Below are positions 48,329-58,596 of a stretch of 64,000 nucleotides of DNA, piece after piece. The DNA is from Rattus norvegicus (lineage: Eukaryota > Chordata > Mammalia > Rodentia > Muridae). A model generated the notes under the pieces. The model ran no database searches and had not been told where the DNA came from. It saw nothing but the letters and a program-made list of their open reading frames with translations. Position numbers and translations under genes: made by a program. The stretch lies in contig NW_026947398.1 of NCBI RefSeq assembly GCF_036323735.1, positions 221,825 to 285,824 on the forward strand. The letters are read 5' to 3'. Each line of letters starts with the position of its first letter. Within the stretch, counting starts at the first letter, position 1.

Positions 48329-48661
48329 GTGCCCTTCCCATCACTTGGATTTTGGGATAAAGATATTGATGATAGAAACTCTCTGACTTCCAGTAACCAT
48401 AACAAGGAGGGAAGTCCAGATGCTTCTGAGAGGTTCCCAGCTCCTGATTCCCATATGTGGAAGGCTCAGTTCAAGGCTATCTCTTCAGCGAACCAACTCA
48501 ACCCTTACAAAGGTCTCACAGAGGTTTCCCATGGACAACGTATTTCTTCCTTTTTTTATACCAAGACAGAAGTCCAGGTTACTTGTCCCCATTTCTTATC
48601 TCTTCATCTTCATTTTTCTCCCTCCCAAATGACTGTTTACTCTGAATTACACATCAATTAG
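48329..48661 (+). pseudogene. Unit-encoded reading frame, longest copy (unit 8 end)
   Basis: A 110-codon open frame reads PFPSLGFWDKDIDDRNSLT, SPDASERFPAPDSHMWK and NPYKGLTEVSHGQRISSFF, then TKTEVQVTC, continuing to 48661. It is the longest intact copy of the frame also seen at 16271 and 23720. No transmembrane segment, signal or known motif is visible. In this copy the frame crosses into the next unit's TATACCAAGA block. It is best seen as a relic exon duplicated with the array, since other copies are frameshifted. Confidence 0.4.
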
Positions 48662-49182
48662 TATACTCTAGAGGGACTGAAGTAATATCTAAGAGACAGA
48701 TGATGTCACAGCAACAATTGTGACATCACAGAAGAAGCAAGGGCTCTGCAAGATAAAGAGATTTTTTTTTTAGGAAGGGCCTATTTATGATGTCACTGAG
48801 TACTGCAATGGCTTACCTGTTAAACAGCTTTCCTTACATTGAAGAGTATTGAGGGTGCCCTTTCCAGGATGTCTCCTGTGACACAGTGGAAACCTTTACG
48901 TGCTACATCTCTCTAAAGCTAGGGACTTCTCTTTGCTTCATTATTGGTTACATGCTCTGAATTGAGAAAATTATTCAGGGGCTTGACATGTGTCGAAATG
49001 ATCTCAGAACGTGAAGTGGAGGAGATTCTTCTGGATCATTATCCTATTACCAGGTCTGTTCCTGTGACTTACAGTTCAATTTCCTAGCTTTCCTATGTTT
49101 CCCAAAGGCCAGGATTTTCCTTCAGACCTTTACTTGAATGACTATTGTATTACATTTTCTAATTGTACATTACATGATAGGG

Positions 49183-49185
<3 letters not shown>

Positions 49186-49229
<44 letters not shown>
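49186..49229 (+). repeat. (TA)n microsatellite, internal unit position, unit 9
   Basis: A pure TA run. Confidence 0.95.
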
Positions 49230-49230
<1 letters not shown>

Positions 49231-49729
49231 TTGAATGTGCATTCAAAAATTCTGTTTTCCATTTAAATTTTTGCAATGATTTTGGTAACAAAGGGGGCAC
49301 AGCTATGTAGTGAACAGAACAGTGAAAATATTGTGTGCCTACTTCAAATGATGAACTCTGAAATGCATATTTCATCCAAAAATTACGAGACATCTGTAAA
49401 GCAAAAGACAACATGGACTATAGAATGCAGTTCTATAGTCCCATTTGATATTAGTTCTATAATATCTAACTTCCTATGTTCCTAGGGCCAGAGTTGAGGG
49501 TTTTGGATGTTTTACCATGATTCTTTCTTCTGGCCAAACATAAGAGTCTGGAAGATGGGCAGGGAGAGGAATGTCTTGAAGTCAAGGGAAACCTCAACTT
49601 CAATAGTTTCATAAGTACAGGATGGAGTCTATTTGGCATTGTCATTTCTGGATTTTAAATTCTTGGCCTAGTTGCACAGAATCCATGTTACAATTCCACC
49701 TAGCCTCATATCTGTAGGAGCCACCAAAA

Positions 49730-49730
<1 letters not shown>

Positions 49731-49790
<60 letters not shown>
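49731..49790 (+). repeat. (TA)n microsatellite at L1 junction, unit 9
   Basis: A pure TA run of about 58 bp. Confidence 0.95.
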
Positions 49791-49792
<2 letters not shown>

Positions 49793-50816
49793 GCCACCAA
49801 AACTAGATAAGATTGATGAAGCTAAGAAGTCCCTGATGCCAGGAACTGGATATAGATCTTTCCTGAGAGAAACAGCTAGAGCATATCAAATACAGAAAGG
49901 AAAGCTACTGTCAAACCAGTAAACTTGAAAAGGGTCTCTTGTTGGTAGATTTTGAGATAGGATTACAAGTGCTGGAGGGACTTTCAACCCCATAAGAAAA
50001 ACAAAGCCAATGAACCAGAGATTTCTGGTACTAAACTCATATTCAAAGAATGTGCAAGGAGAGAACTGTGGCTCAAACAGGATATGAAGCAGAGGATGGC
50101 TTTGGTGGGCACGAATGGAAAGAGAATTCCTTGGTTTTTCCTTTGTTGACACCCTGTTCAAGGGAATGTCAAAGGTATGCAAGGGGTTTATAGAAGAAGG
50201 GGAGGGGGACCTGTTAGGGAACTTTTGTACAGGAAATTGAGAAAGGAAAAATATTTGAAATGTTATTATAGAAATATCCAATCACAAAAGTAATAATATT
50301 TGGTAAAAAGTAAAAAGAAAATGAAAAAAAGAAACTGCCAGCTAATCACACCGATTGACTCTGAAGTCTAGAGAGTCACTGTCAGGGAATGGTAGTCAGA
50401 TCAATACTAGTGAAAGACAGAGATGATGAAGACTGAACTAGAAGCACTTCTCTCTCCCAGATATCAGTGTCATACACAAACTGCACTACAGGGATCATAA
50501 TCCTGGAGGAGTTTACTCTGAGCTAAGGACAAAATACTTGTCCATCCCTCTTCCTTAAGATGTTTTTCTTCTTGACAAAAAGAATAATGGCCATGGGCTC
50601 TCAAGAAACAACTGTGCCATTCCCAAAACATGGCTTTTGGAATAAAGAAATGAATGATATAAACTCTCTGATTTTCAGGAACCATAAGATCAGGGAAGTC
50701 CAGATGCTTCTAAGATGCTTCCATCTCCGGATTCCCATATGTGGAAGGCTCAGATCAAGGCTGTCTCTTCAGGGAACCCACTAAACCCCTACCCTGTGCT
50801 AACTGAGCTCTGCAAT

Positions 50817-51434
50817 GGACCACATATTTCTTCCTTTTTATACCAATAGAGAGGGGCAGCTTCTTTCTCCCCATCTCTGATCTCCTCATCCTCTTTGTTC
50901 TCCCTCCCAAATGGCTGTTTACTCTGAATTAAAGGCCAATTAGTAAGCCCTAGAGGTACTGAAAGAATATCTGAGAGGCATTTGCTGTCACAGCAACACT
51001 TGTGACATTACAGAAGGAGCTAGGGCTCTCCAGGAAAAAAGAGATTTTTCAGGGAGGGCCTAATGATAATGTCACTGAGAACTGCCCTGGCCTACCTGCT
51101 GAACAGCTTTCCTTACACTGACCAGTTTTGAGAGTGCCTTTTCCAGGAGACTCTCTTGTGACACAGGGTAAACCTTTATGTACTCCATCTCTCTAAGTCT
51201 AGAGACTTCTTTTGTCCTCATCAATGGTTACATGTTCTGAATGGAGAAAGTTAGTCTGGGGCTTGGCATGGGTAGAAATGATTTAGAAACAAAAGTTTAG
51301 GAGATTCTTCTAGATAATATTTTTATTCCCAGGTTCATTCATGTGACTTACAGTTCAATATTCTATGTTTTCTCTTTTTCCCAACAGGCAGTATTTTCCA
51401 TATAGACCACTAATTTATTGAATATTGTATTACA
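50817..51434 (+). repeat. Tandem array unit 10, truncated (right end of array)
   Basis: Collinear from the TATACCAATA block to the TTGAATATTGTATTACA word, then homology to other units stops near 51434. The CRE-like sites are TGACATTA and AATGTCA. Confidence 0.88.
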
Positions 51435-51844
51435 CAATTGTGATTATGTTCTAGTTTTCTTCTCTTGCTTAGTGATGAAAAAAGTGATACCCAATACTGT
51501 ATTAGAACAAATATTACAAAGTACACATAAAGAAAACAAATTACTCCCAAGGCCAACGCAACTTCATAAGCAAGCAATTTGAATTTACAGAGAAATAAAT
51601 GGTTAAGTATTGTATTATTTATCTTTATAATTACTCTTATAAGAATCTTTAAAAAAACAGAAATCTAAACATCTGTATAAATATGTCATATCTGCTTTAA
51701 AAGATCAGAATGCACATCTGTGATATTGGGATGTAATGTGAATAAATAAATAAATGTATTTTAAAGACACAGATGTCCCATCTATGGACAACATGTTTTG
51801 TGAAAGCCCAATTCTATTTTTTTGGTACCCACGTGAAGACTCTG
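51435..51844. other. Unassigned sequence after the array
   Basis: AT-rich with a short AAATAAATAAAT run near 51745. No gene or repeat family recognised. Confidence 0.45.
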
Positions 51845-52345
51845 GAGTGCTTATGTCCTTAGATGTCATAATCCTTTTCATTCTATTCTTCCATCAGAGT
51901 CCCAAGCTCTATCTAGAGTTTGTCTAGTTGATGTCTGCTTCTGTCTGAGTCAGCAGTTTAGTGGAGTATCTCAGAGGGAAGTCAACCTAGATTCCTTTCT
52001 CCAAACATAACAGAGTTTCATTAATAGTGTCAGGGATCGGTGCTCATCAATGGGGTGAGTCTTAATCTGCACTAACCATTGGTCAATCATTCCACACTCT
52101 CTGCTCTATTCACGGAAATTCATTTCTTGTGGTCACAATAAATTTTGGGTCAAAAGTTGGTGTCTCTATCATTCCATTTGGTTTGCTCTCTGGCTACAGG
52201 AGATGGCTTCTTCAGGTCCATATCACTGAGGCTGTGAGTCTCAGCTAAGGAAACACTCATTGATTCATGGGCATCTCTTACCCCAGCTCTCTGCCTCTTT
52301 CTGGATATGACCTCTACCTCCACACCTATATCCATCTAGGCTGCT
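51845..52345 (-). mobile_element. Old Lx-type L1 3' UTR, minus strand
   Basis: The plus strand shows the complement of the Lx 3' UTR, with blocks such as TTAATAGTGTCAGGGATCGG near 52022 and CTGGCTACAGGAGATGGCTT near 52191. No ORF2 sequence is attached. Confidence 0.6.
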
Positions 52346-52369
52346 GTATCTGGCTTCTGTAGCAGATGA

Positions 52370-52530
52370 TGTGAACACAGAGACTAGATATGCAAGGTGA
52401 GGAGATACCCGTGGGGTCCACTCCTGATCAGAGGAGAAAGGGCTAGGAGAAAAACTGTGAGAAGGGTGAACTGGAGGGGGGGAGTGTGCAGTAGGTAAAG
52501 TGAATAAATAAACAAATAACTATGAAAATA
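52370..52530 (+). mobile_element. L1 3' end fragment, plus strand
   Basis: A purine-rich GGAGGGGGGGAG block and a GTAAAGTGAATAAATAAACA tail match the end of old rodent L1 3' UTRs. It sits next to the opposite-strand Lx piece. Confidence 0.5.
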
Positions 52531-52556
52531 ACTAGGTAACCTTGAAGGTAAGAAGC

Positions 52557-52600
<44 letters not shown>

Positions 52601-52745
52601 GTAAGTAAGTAAGTAAACTAAGTAAAGAGCAGTTTTGCATGTCTCTGTGTTTGTGAGTGTGTGTGTGTCTGTGTGTGTATGTGTGTGTGTGTGTTTGTAC
52701 ATGTGTGTTTGTACATGTGTGTGTGTATGTGTGTCTGTGTTTGTT
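52557..52745 (+). repeat. (TG)n, (GTAA)n and interrupted TG tract
   Basis: A pure TG run at 52559-52598, then GTAA tetramers to 52617, then a second, interrupted TG-rich tract at 52655-52745. Frames across it are cysteine/valine low complexity only. Confidence 0.95.
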
Positions 52746-53215
52746 TATCTGAAACTATGATATTGAAGTTGAGAATCAACCAGCTGAAATTCTTTTCCAC
52801 TGCCTTATTAGAAATCAAAAAGGGGAGGAAAGACGACTCATGTTCCAAAATCATAGGACCTGGGTGCCCAGAACTGAAGTATGGACTGACCAAATAGTAC
52901 ACAAAGCAGAGGATAACAATTCACTGTCCTGAAAACTACTTACCAGTTCCAGTTCAATGCAATGAATTTACATGTACTGAGGAATATGGAATTGTAGCAT
53001 AATGAGTTGAGATCATTTACAAACAATTTCTGGAAGATTTCAAAGAGCTAAGAATGGATATAGGGAATTTTCAAGGCCCCTGAGAGATTAGTATGTGGTT
53101 TAAACTCTGACCAGATGAAAACGTTTAAGTACTGGACTAATCTACTAAAGTAATTTAGTAGCAAGCATGCTTTACAATTGTTTGCAATTAAGCATGGTGG
53201 TGAATAAAGGGAACA
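52746..53215. other. No recognisable feature
   Basis: No gene or repeat family could be supported. Confidence 0.45.
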
Positions 53216-53216
53216 C

Positions 53217-53322
53217 AGTAAGGAGGGGGAGGGGGGAGGGGAATGTTTGCCCAGAAACCGGGAAAGGGAATAACACTCGAAATGTATATAAGAAATACTC
53301 AAGTTAATAAAAAAAAAAAAAC
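53217..53322 (+). mobile_element. Short L1 3' end insertion, plus strand
   Basis: About 100 bp of young-type rat L1 3' terminus (AGGAGGGGGAGGGGGGAGG, then ACCGGGAAAGGGAATAACA), ending in an A13 tail. It is a severely 5'-truncated insertion. A target-site duplication was not obvious. Confidence 0.8.
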
Positions 53323-53431
53323 AAAGTTATGTTACTTAAAGTTTGAAGACAGCAAGAAAGAGCATAGTGGATTTGTTTTCTTTCTTTCACAGAATTTGCA
53401 CCTTTTTGAAAGAGCACTTTAGGACTCTTAA

Positions 53432-54045
53432 TTACCTATTTATTATCAGACCTTTCTTCTGACCCAGAGTTCTTCTCTGTGCTGCCTTGACTTCTTGGTT
53501 CATTAAGCTATAGAAGATGGGGTTCAGCATGAATATCACAGTAGTATGGAAGATGACCAAGAATTTATCAACTACTTGTGGGTGGTTACATTTGGGTCTC
53601 AAGTAGTTTTGTCCCAACCCTACAAGGCTACCTATTCCCCAGGAAAAAATTGCCAAACGGGAACATACCTCACTGCTCATTTGTGTTGAATAGTGAAGTA
53701 GGGCCATACAGTGGTCAAAGGCCATGGCTGCCAAGGCAGCACTCAGTTATACCTAAAAGTGTGAAGAAAAACATTTGTTTGGCACATCCCTCCTGAGCGA
53801 TTCCTCAGATCTCACTTACAAGGCTCTCCATATCTTGGGTATGACAGAGACAGTGTAACCAATTTCCAGGATACATAAGTTTGCCAGAAAGAAGTACATG
53901 GGGGTGTGTCGAGTTGGATTTGTGTAGATAGCAAATGCTATGAGAGCAGAATGAGGGTTAACAGGATGAAGCATTCTCCAGGAACCTCAAAGTTCTTGGC
54001 AATTGTAAACCATTCGAAAGACAAGCCCTTTTCCTGCCACAAAGA
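53432..54045 (-). pseudogene. Olfactory receptor pseudogene with internal deletion
   Basis: The minus strand, read across frames, shows successive olfactory receptor landmarks: FILLTLILLS (TM1-like); HTPMYFFLANLCILEIGYTV (TM2); ISRAGCANKCF (TM3 start); AAMAFDHCMALLHYS (the MAYDRYVAIC motif, altered to FDHCMAL); and LNPIFYSLMNQEVKAAQRR (TM7). About 600 bp are present compared with the usual ~930 bp. The segment from the end of TM4 to TM6 is missing between SLVGLGQNYL and VVDKFLVIFH. Stops and frameshifts also occur. It was probably an odorant-binding GPCR. It cannot fold as one now. Confidence 0.88.
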
Positions 54046-55915
54046 GCAATTGACACAATTGACACTCATCTTCTGGAAGACAGAGCAGTAAGCAATTAGA
54101 AGAATACTTGCAGAAAAGAAATATTGATTTTTTAATACTTTTAGACACTCACTTGCATCGGAGTCAAAGTCTTTCTCTATACTCACAAAAATCAAAGCTT
54201 AGAAGTGATTTATTCTCACAGATTTTCATATCTAATACTTTCTTAACACCAGGGTGCTTTCCAAAGTGTGCTAAGCATTGAGCAATGTGTCCAAATATTT
54301 ACATAGATGGTGCAAACTTGTAGTCTTGGCACTAATGAAGTTCAGGCTGAAGATTTACCATGGGTCTGAGTTCAGATTCACATGCTGTGTAAACAATCCT
54401 TCAAATTACGGAAAAGAAAAAGTTGACTGTATCTCAATTTTTTACCCATTCTAATCATTAATTAGTTAAAAATGTTAGGCAGAAAAACAGATCAACCTAC
54501 TTATTTCTATGCTTTCGTGTTGCCACAGGTATAGTCTCCAACCACCCAGTGTGTGTGTGTGTTGGACCCCAATTATTCTCTGTTGCTATTATGAATATTC
54601 AAACCCACACAATAAAGGTATAATTTCCTCAAGACCCATTATTTTTGAAAGTAATGTAATATCAAATAATCATTTGATTAAAAAAAGTTTATTGGTTTAC
54701 ATACATAAATTTAAAGCCAAGGTACATCTAGATGTCTGAACAATAATGACATGGTCAGAGACACATCTGAGCCATGAAAGAGAAGAAGGATCAACCAAAC
54801 AGGACCATAACCCTTCATTCTGAACTGCCTTCAATATGGCAGTTGTTATCTGTAACTTAATAGTTTGTCTCTTCATAGAACATGTTTTCTTAATGAAAGT
54901 ATCACTGCGTAGGCATTAAATTTCTGTTTTCTTAATATTGTTCATGATATTCTATCAATCAGACTATTGATTTAAATTTAAAAAAAGAGAAAAAAGAGGT
55001 GTTGTCTTGATATGTATTCCAGGGTAACATGAAATTCCTTATTTCTCTCCCTCAGTCTCTTGAATGTGAGTATTCAAAAAGCAAGACATGGTGCCCGACT
55101 TGATAGAAATTTCTTCCTATCCTTTTATCTCAACATCTTAGAATTCCACCAAATTGCCTGTATTTCCATACACATAGTATCTATACAGTTCATTCCTCTT
55201 TGTTCACTTTTGCATATGGCAGCTGCTGTGTGCTTGCTTGGTAACTTACATGGAAACATGTTCAATTCCAGCACAGCCTTGTCTGTTTTCAGATACCACT
55301 CTTTCTTCTTTCTACAGTTACATCTTTCTTCTTTCTATAGTTACATTCTGTTTTTCACAGTGTATCTTTTAAAGTAGCTGTTAGCACTGTGGTGGCGACT
55401 ACTTTTCATCTCGTTCACATTGTAGCCTTATATGGAGACTGAGTATGTACTGCAACATTCTTATCATTATGTTTACCACCATACCAATCCATGAGTTCTC
55501 ATGTAATGAGAAGCTCCAGTGTTTAGCTTATTTTGGCTCCTTTGGGATTCTGCCTGTCCCTTCCCATTATATCTTCTGAAGTTCAATCTCATGTCTCTCA
55601 AGTATTGGAGATGTGGCAAACTCATTTTTCTCCCAGTCTGAAATCTTTTCCCTTCAAATGACATAACCTTTCCTGTTTTGTAGGGTGTATATGTCTTTGC
55701 TGAAGTTTGGGTTTTCTTGCCAAAAAATACTTTTTCCTGATAAAGGTAGAATAGGAGATACCACAAGCCTATTAGGTTTTCTCTCTATTCACTGGATATA
55801 ATGGAATTTCAGAGATATGTGAGTAGATCAGTTGCATGGTTGATCCACAAATCAAATGTGAGTTTCAGTATTTCCAAATTACAAATACACATGTTACCTA
55901 TGTTTACAAATACCA
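54046..55915. other. No supported gene; unassigned
   Basis: Includes a short GTGTGTGTGT run near 54551 and several chance frames without motifs (for example 55060-55374 on plus and 55473-55763 on minus). No repeat family was recognised with confidence. Confidence 0.4.
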
Positions 55916-55920
55916 TATAA

Positions 55921-55982
55921 GACACACACACACACACACACACACTCACACGTACACACACACACATGCACACACACTCACA
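55921..55982 (+). repeat. (CA)n microsatellite, interrupted
   Basis: An AC-dinucleotide tract with TC, GT and TGC interruptions. Confidence 0.95.
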
Positions 55983-56970
55983 TGTATGCCACATACACAT
56001 GTGTTCCTATATATTCATGCAGAAACACAGACACAGAGAAACAGAATACAAAAAGAGCACATGGAGATTGTACATGAATTAAAATGTTAGTATAAACAAC
56101 AATGCAGGGTAACAGTATTTGTTTACATCCATTTTACCATTTGGTCACTTAAAGACAAGGCTGAGAAAACAATGTATTCCCAATGAGTTTGATTGTGTTT
56201 GAAATAAGTAAATTTCCCAAATCACTTATGTTGAGCTGGTGTTGAATGTTTCTCAGCTACATGGGTCATGAGAATGTGTGCATGTCTACTCACACACATT
56301 TCAGATTTAACTTTGTGTACACTCTGTTTTGGGGAATTTCTCATCATCGTACATAATTTTCATTTCTATTCACTAATTCATCACAAGATTAATTTTTATG
56401 GGGATAATAAAAAAACACAGCTCCCCAAACAACAACAACAACAAAATCAAGGCAATACATAGTTTCCCATGGGGGCAGGAGACACAATCAGTTATACTAG
56501 CTTATTAGATCTATTAGATTAGATCTGCATCCATTCATGCAAAATTTATAAAAATCTAAGTGTAGAGAACATGAGACAGACTTAAAGCTCTGACAATTAT
56601 GTAGCAGGAGGTCTGTTGTACATACTTGACATTTCAGTGGACTCTGCTCTTTAGAAAAATTGCTGGAATGTAGAGGATTCTATTGGGATGCATTTCACAC
56701 TTATTTTGATGTACTGTAAATATTTCTCAATATTAAATTAAAACAAACAAAAACAAGTAAACAACCTTCCCACAGCTAACACAGAAAATGAATACTTTTT
56801 TAAATTTGAAATATTTATAAAGAAACTTCCTTTTCATTAGTAGTTTCTGTATTTGTAAAGGAAGCTCTTTAGGTAGAGAGTGTGGCCTTTCCACTTACAG
56901 TTAAATTTCCAGAAAATCAACTCAAGAACCAGAATGTTATACTTACATTTAAATTTGTGCAATAAAAATG
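55983..56970. other. No recognisable feature apart from a (CAA)n run
   Basis: A short CAACAACAACAACAA run lies near 56429-56444. Otherwise AT-rich, unassigned sequence. Confidence 0.45.
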
Positions 56971-57235
56971 ATTCGCGAGAAATCCTGAGGCTGCAGGACA
57001 AATTGACACAGCTGCGCACCTCAGCCCAGATCCCTGATGCAAGGAGATATTGAACAGTGCTTCTGGACACTGGGATATAGGAACAGTCAGCCACCGGTAC
57101 ACACAATTCTGGTCTGCAATGAGGACTTCGCTGAATGGCCAAACTGTTCCCTGTACCCAAATCCCATAGGTGAGAGAGCTGCCTACACACATGAGAAAGA
57201 CCACCAAAGAAAACCCAATGCCTAGGGGCAAGCGT

Positions 57236-58300
57236 AGAAACCTAAGAAACAAAACCAATACTACTTGGCATCAGCAGAGCCCAGTTATCCCACCAAAGAA
57301 AACACTGGATATTTAAACTCACCAGAAAAGCAAGATTTAGATTTCAAATCACATTTATTGATAGTGATGGAGAGATACCAAAAGAAATCTATTAGAAAAA
57401 TGTAGGAAAACAAAAGTGAAAAAGGAGAAGCCCTTTGAGAGGAAACACAAACATCCATGAAAGAATTACAGGAAAAATGACCAAATAGGTGGACGACTTG
57501 AAAATAGAAATAGAAATAATAAAGAAAGCAAAAGTTTACAAAGATGGAAATAGAAAAACAAAGGAATAAACAAGGATCCGGAGATACAAGAATCTCCAAC
57601 AGAATGTAAGAGATAGAAGAGGAATCTCAAGGCAGGACATTCCATAGAAATCATTGATTCAACTGATGAAGATAATGTAAAAACAAAAAGTTCTTGGCCC
57701 AAAACATAAAGGAAATCCAGGAAAAAAATGAAAAGTTTAAACCTGAGGTTAATAGGTATAGAAGAAAAAGATGACTCCCAACTTAATGGGCCGGTAAATA
57801 TCTTCAACAAAATTAAAAAAGAAAACTTCCATAACCTATAGAAAGTGATGCCCATAAACAAACAAGAAGCACAGAGAATTCCAAATAGATTTGAGGAGAA
57901 AGAAATTCCTCCCATCACATAATCGTCAAAACACCAAATGTGCAAAACAAAGAAAGAATATTAAAAGTAGTAAGGGAAAAAGGTACAAGTGACATATATA
58001 GTCAGACCTATAAGAATTACACCAGATTTCTCACAAGAGACTATGAAAGTGAGAATATCCTGGACAGATGTCAAAAAGACCCTAAGAGAGCAAAATTGCC
58101 AGACCAGGTTATTGTATCCAGTAAAACATTCAAGTAACATACACAGAGAAACCAAGATATTCCATGACAAAATCAAATTTATGAAATCTCTTACAGCAAA
58201 TCCAGGCCTACAAAGAAAATACATGGAAAACTCCAACACAAGGAGAGAAAATACATCATACCGAAAACAAGAATATAATGTCCTTGCAATGAAATGAAAA
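57236..58300 (+). pseudogene. L1 ORF1 remnant (second copy)
   Basis: It contains the same ORF1 landmarks as the first L1: the TPEKQDLDFKSHL region near 57320, the RRM region near 57750-57850, and an open C-terminal stretch at 57989-58295 including RPIRITPDFSQETMKVR and VKHSSN. It is frameshifted in the coiled-coil half. Confidence 0.85.
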
Positions 58301-58475
58301 GAGAGACAAAGAAACATAATTCTACCTCTAATTAGAAAAATGAATATCTCTCCACATCAATGGACTCAATTCCCCAATGAAAAGGCACAGACTCACAGAA
58401 TGGATACATAAAGAGTATCGAGCATTTTGCTGTAGCAGGAAACACACCTCAGAGACGAAGACGGACACTACCTCA

Positions 58476-58596
58476 GAGTACATGGCTGGAAAACAAATTC
58501 CAAGAAAATTGCCTGAAGAAGCAAGCTGAAGTTGGGAGTAAATGGCTGGAAAACAAATTTCCAAGAAAATTGCCTGAAGAAGCAAGCTGAAGTTGG
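58476..58596 (+). repeat. 60 bp tandem duplication inside L1 ORF2
   Basis: Two copies start at 58476 and 58536 and share ATGGCTGGAAAACAAATT and GAAGAAGCAAGCTGAAGTTG. The L1 at position 1 has one copy here (near 1658-1715). Confidence 0.92.

Larger units (their letters stand above)
46295..48532 (+). repeat. Tandem array unit 8 (~2.24 kb)
   Basis: Collinear. It carries TGACATCA near 46479 and the only fully canonical CRE, TGACGTCA (46544-46551). The junction microsatellite is (TA)n at 47433-47492. The L1 3' UTR remnant is at about 47498-48030. Confidence 0.92.
48532..50817 (+). repeat. Tandem array unit 9 (~2.29 kb)
   Basis: Collinear, with TGACATCA near 48719 and TGATGTCA near 48787. It has an internal (TA)n (49186-49229) and a junction (TA)n (49731-49790), the latter preceded by GGAGCCACCAAAAG and followed by CAGCCACCAAAAC. 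The L1 3' UTR remnant is at about 49793-50325. Confidence 0.92.

Noticed and set aside
14235..51434. Regularly repeated units as a CRISPR-like array
   Set aside because: The units are 2.2 kb, diverged and L1-bearing in a mammalian genome. Repeat and spacer lengths do not fit CRISPR.
52443..52902. Frames with HTHTHT or CVCVCV repeats
   Set aside because: Translation of TG/CA microsatellites. The same applies to 55809-56090.
55060..55377. 105-codon plus-strand frame, hydrophobic C-terminus
   Set aside because: No recognisable membrane protein family, and a short internal repeat (TTCTTCTTTCTA) explains part of it. Not supported as a gene.
57466..57945. 159-codon minus-strand frame
   Set aside because: It is antisense to L1 ORF1. 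The same shadow occurs at 573-887 in the first L1.
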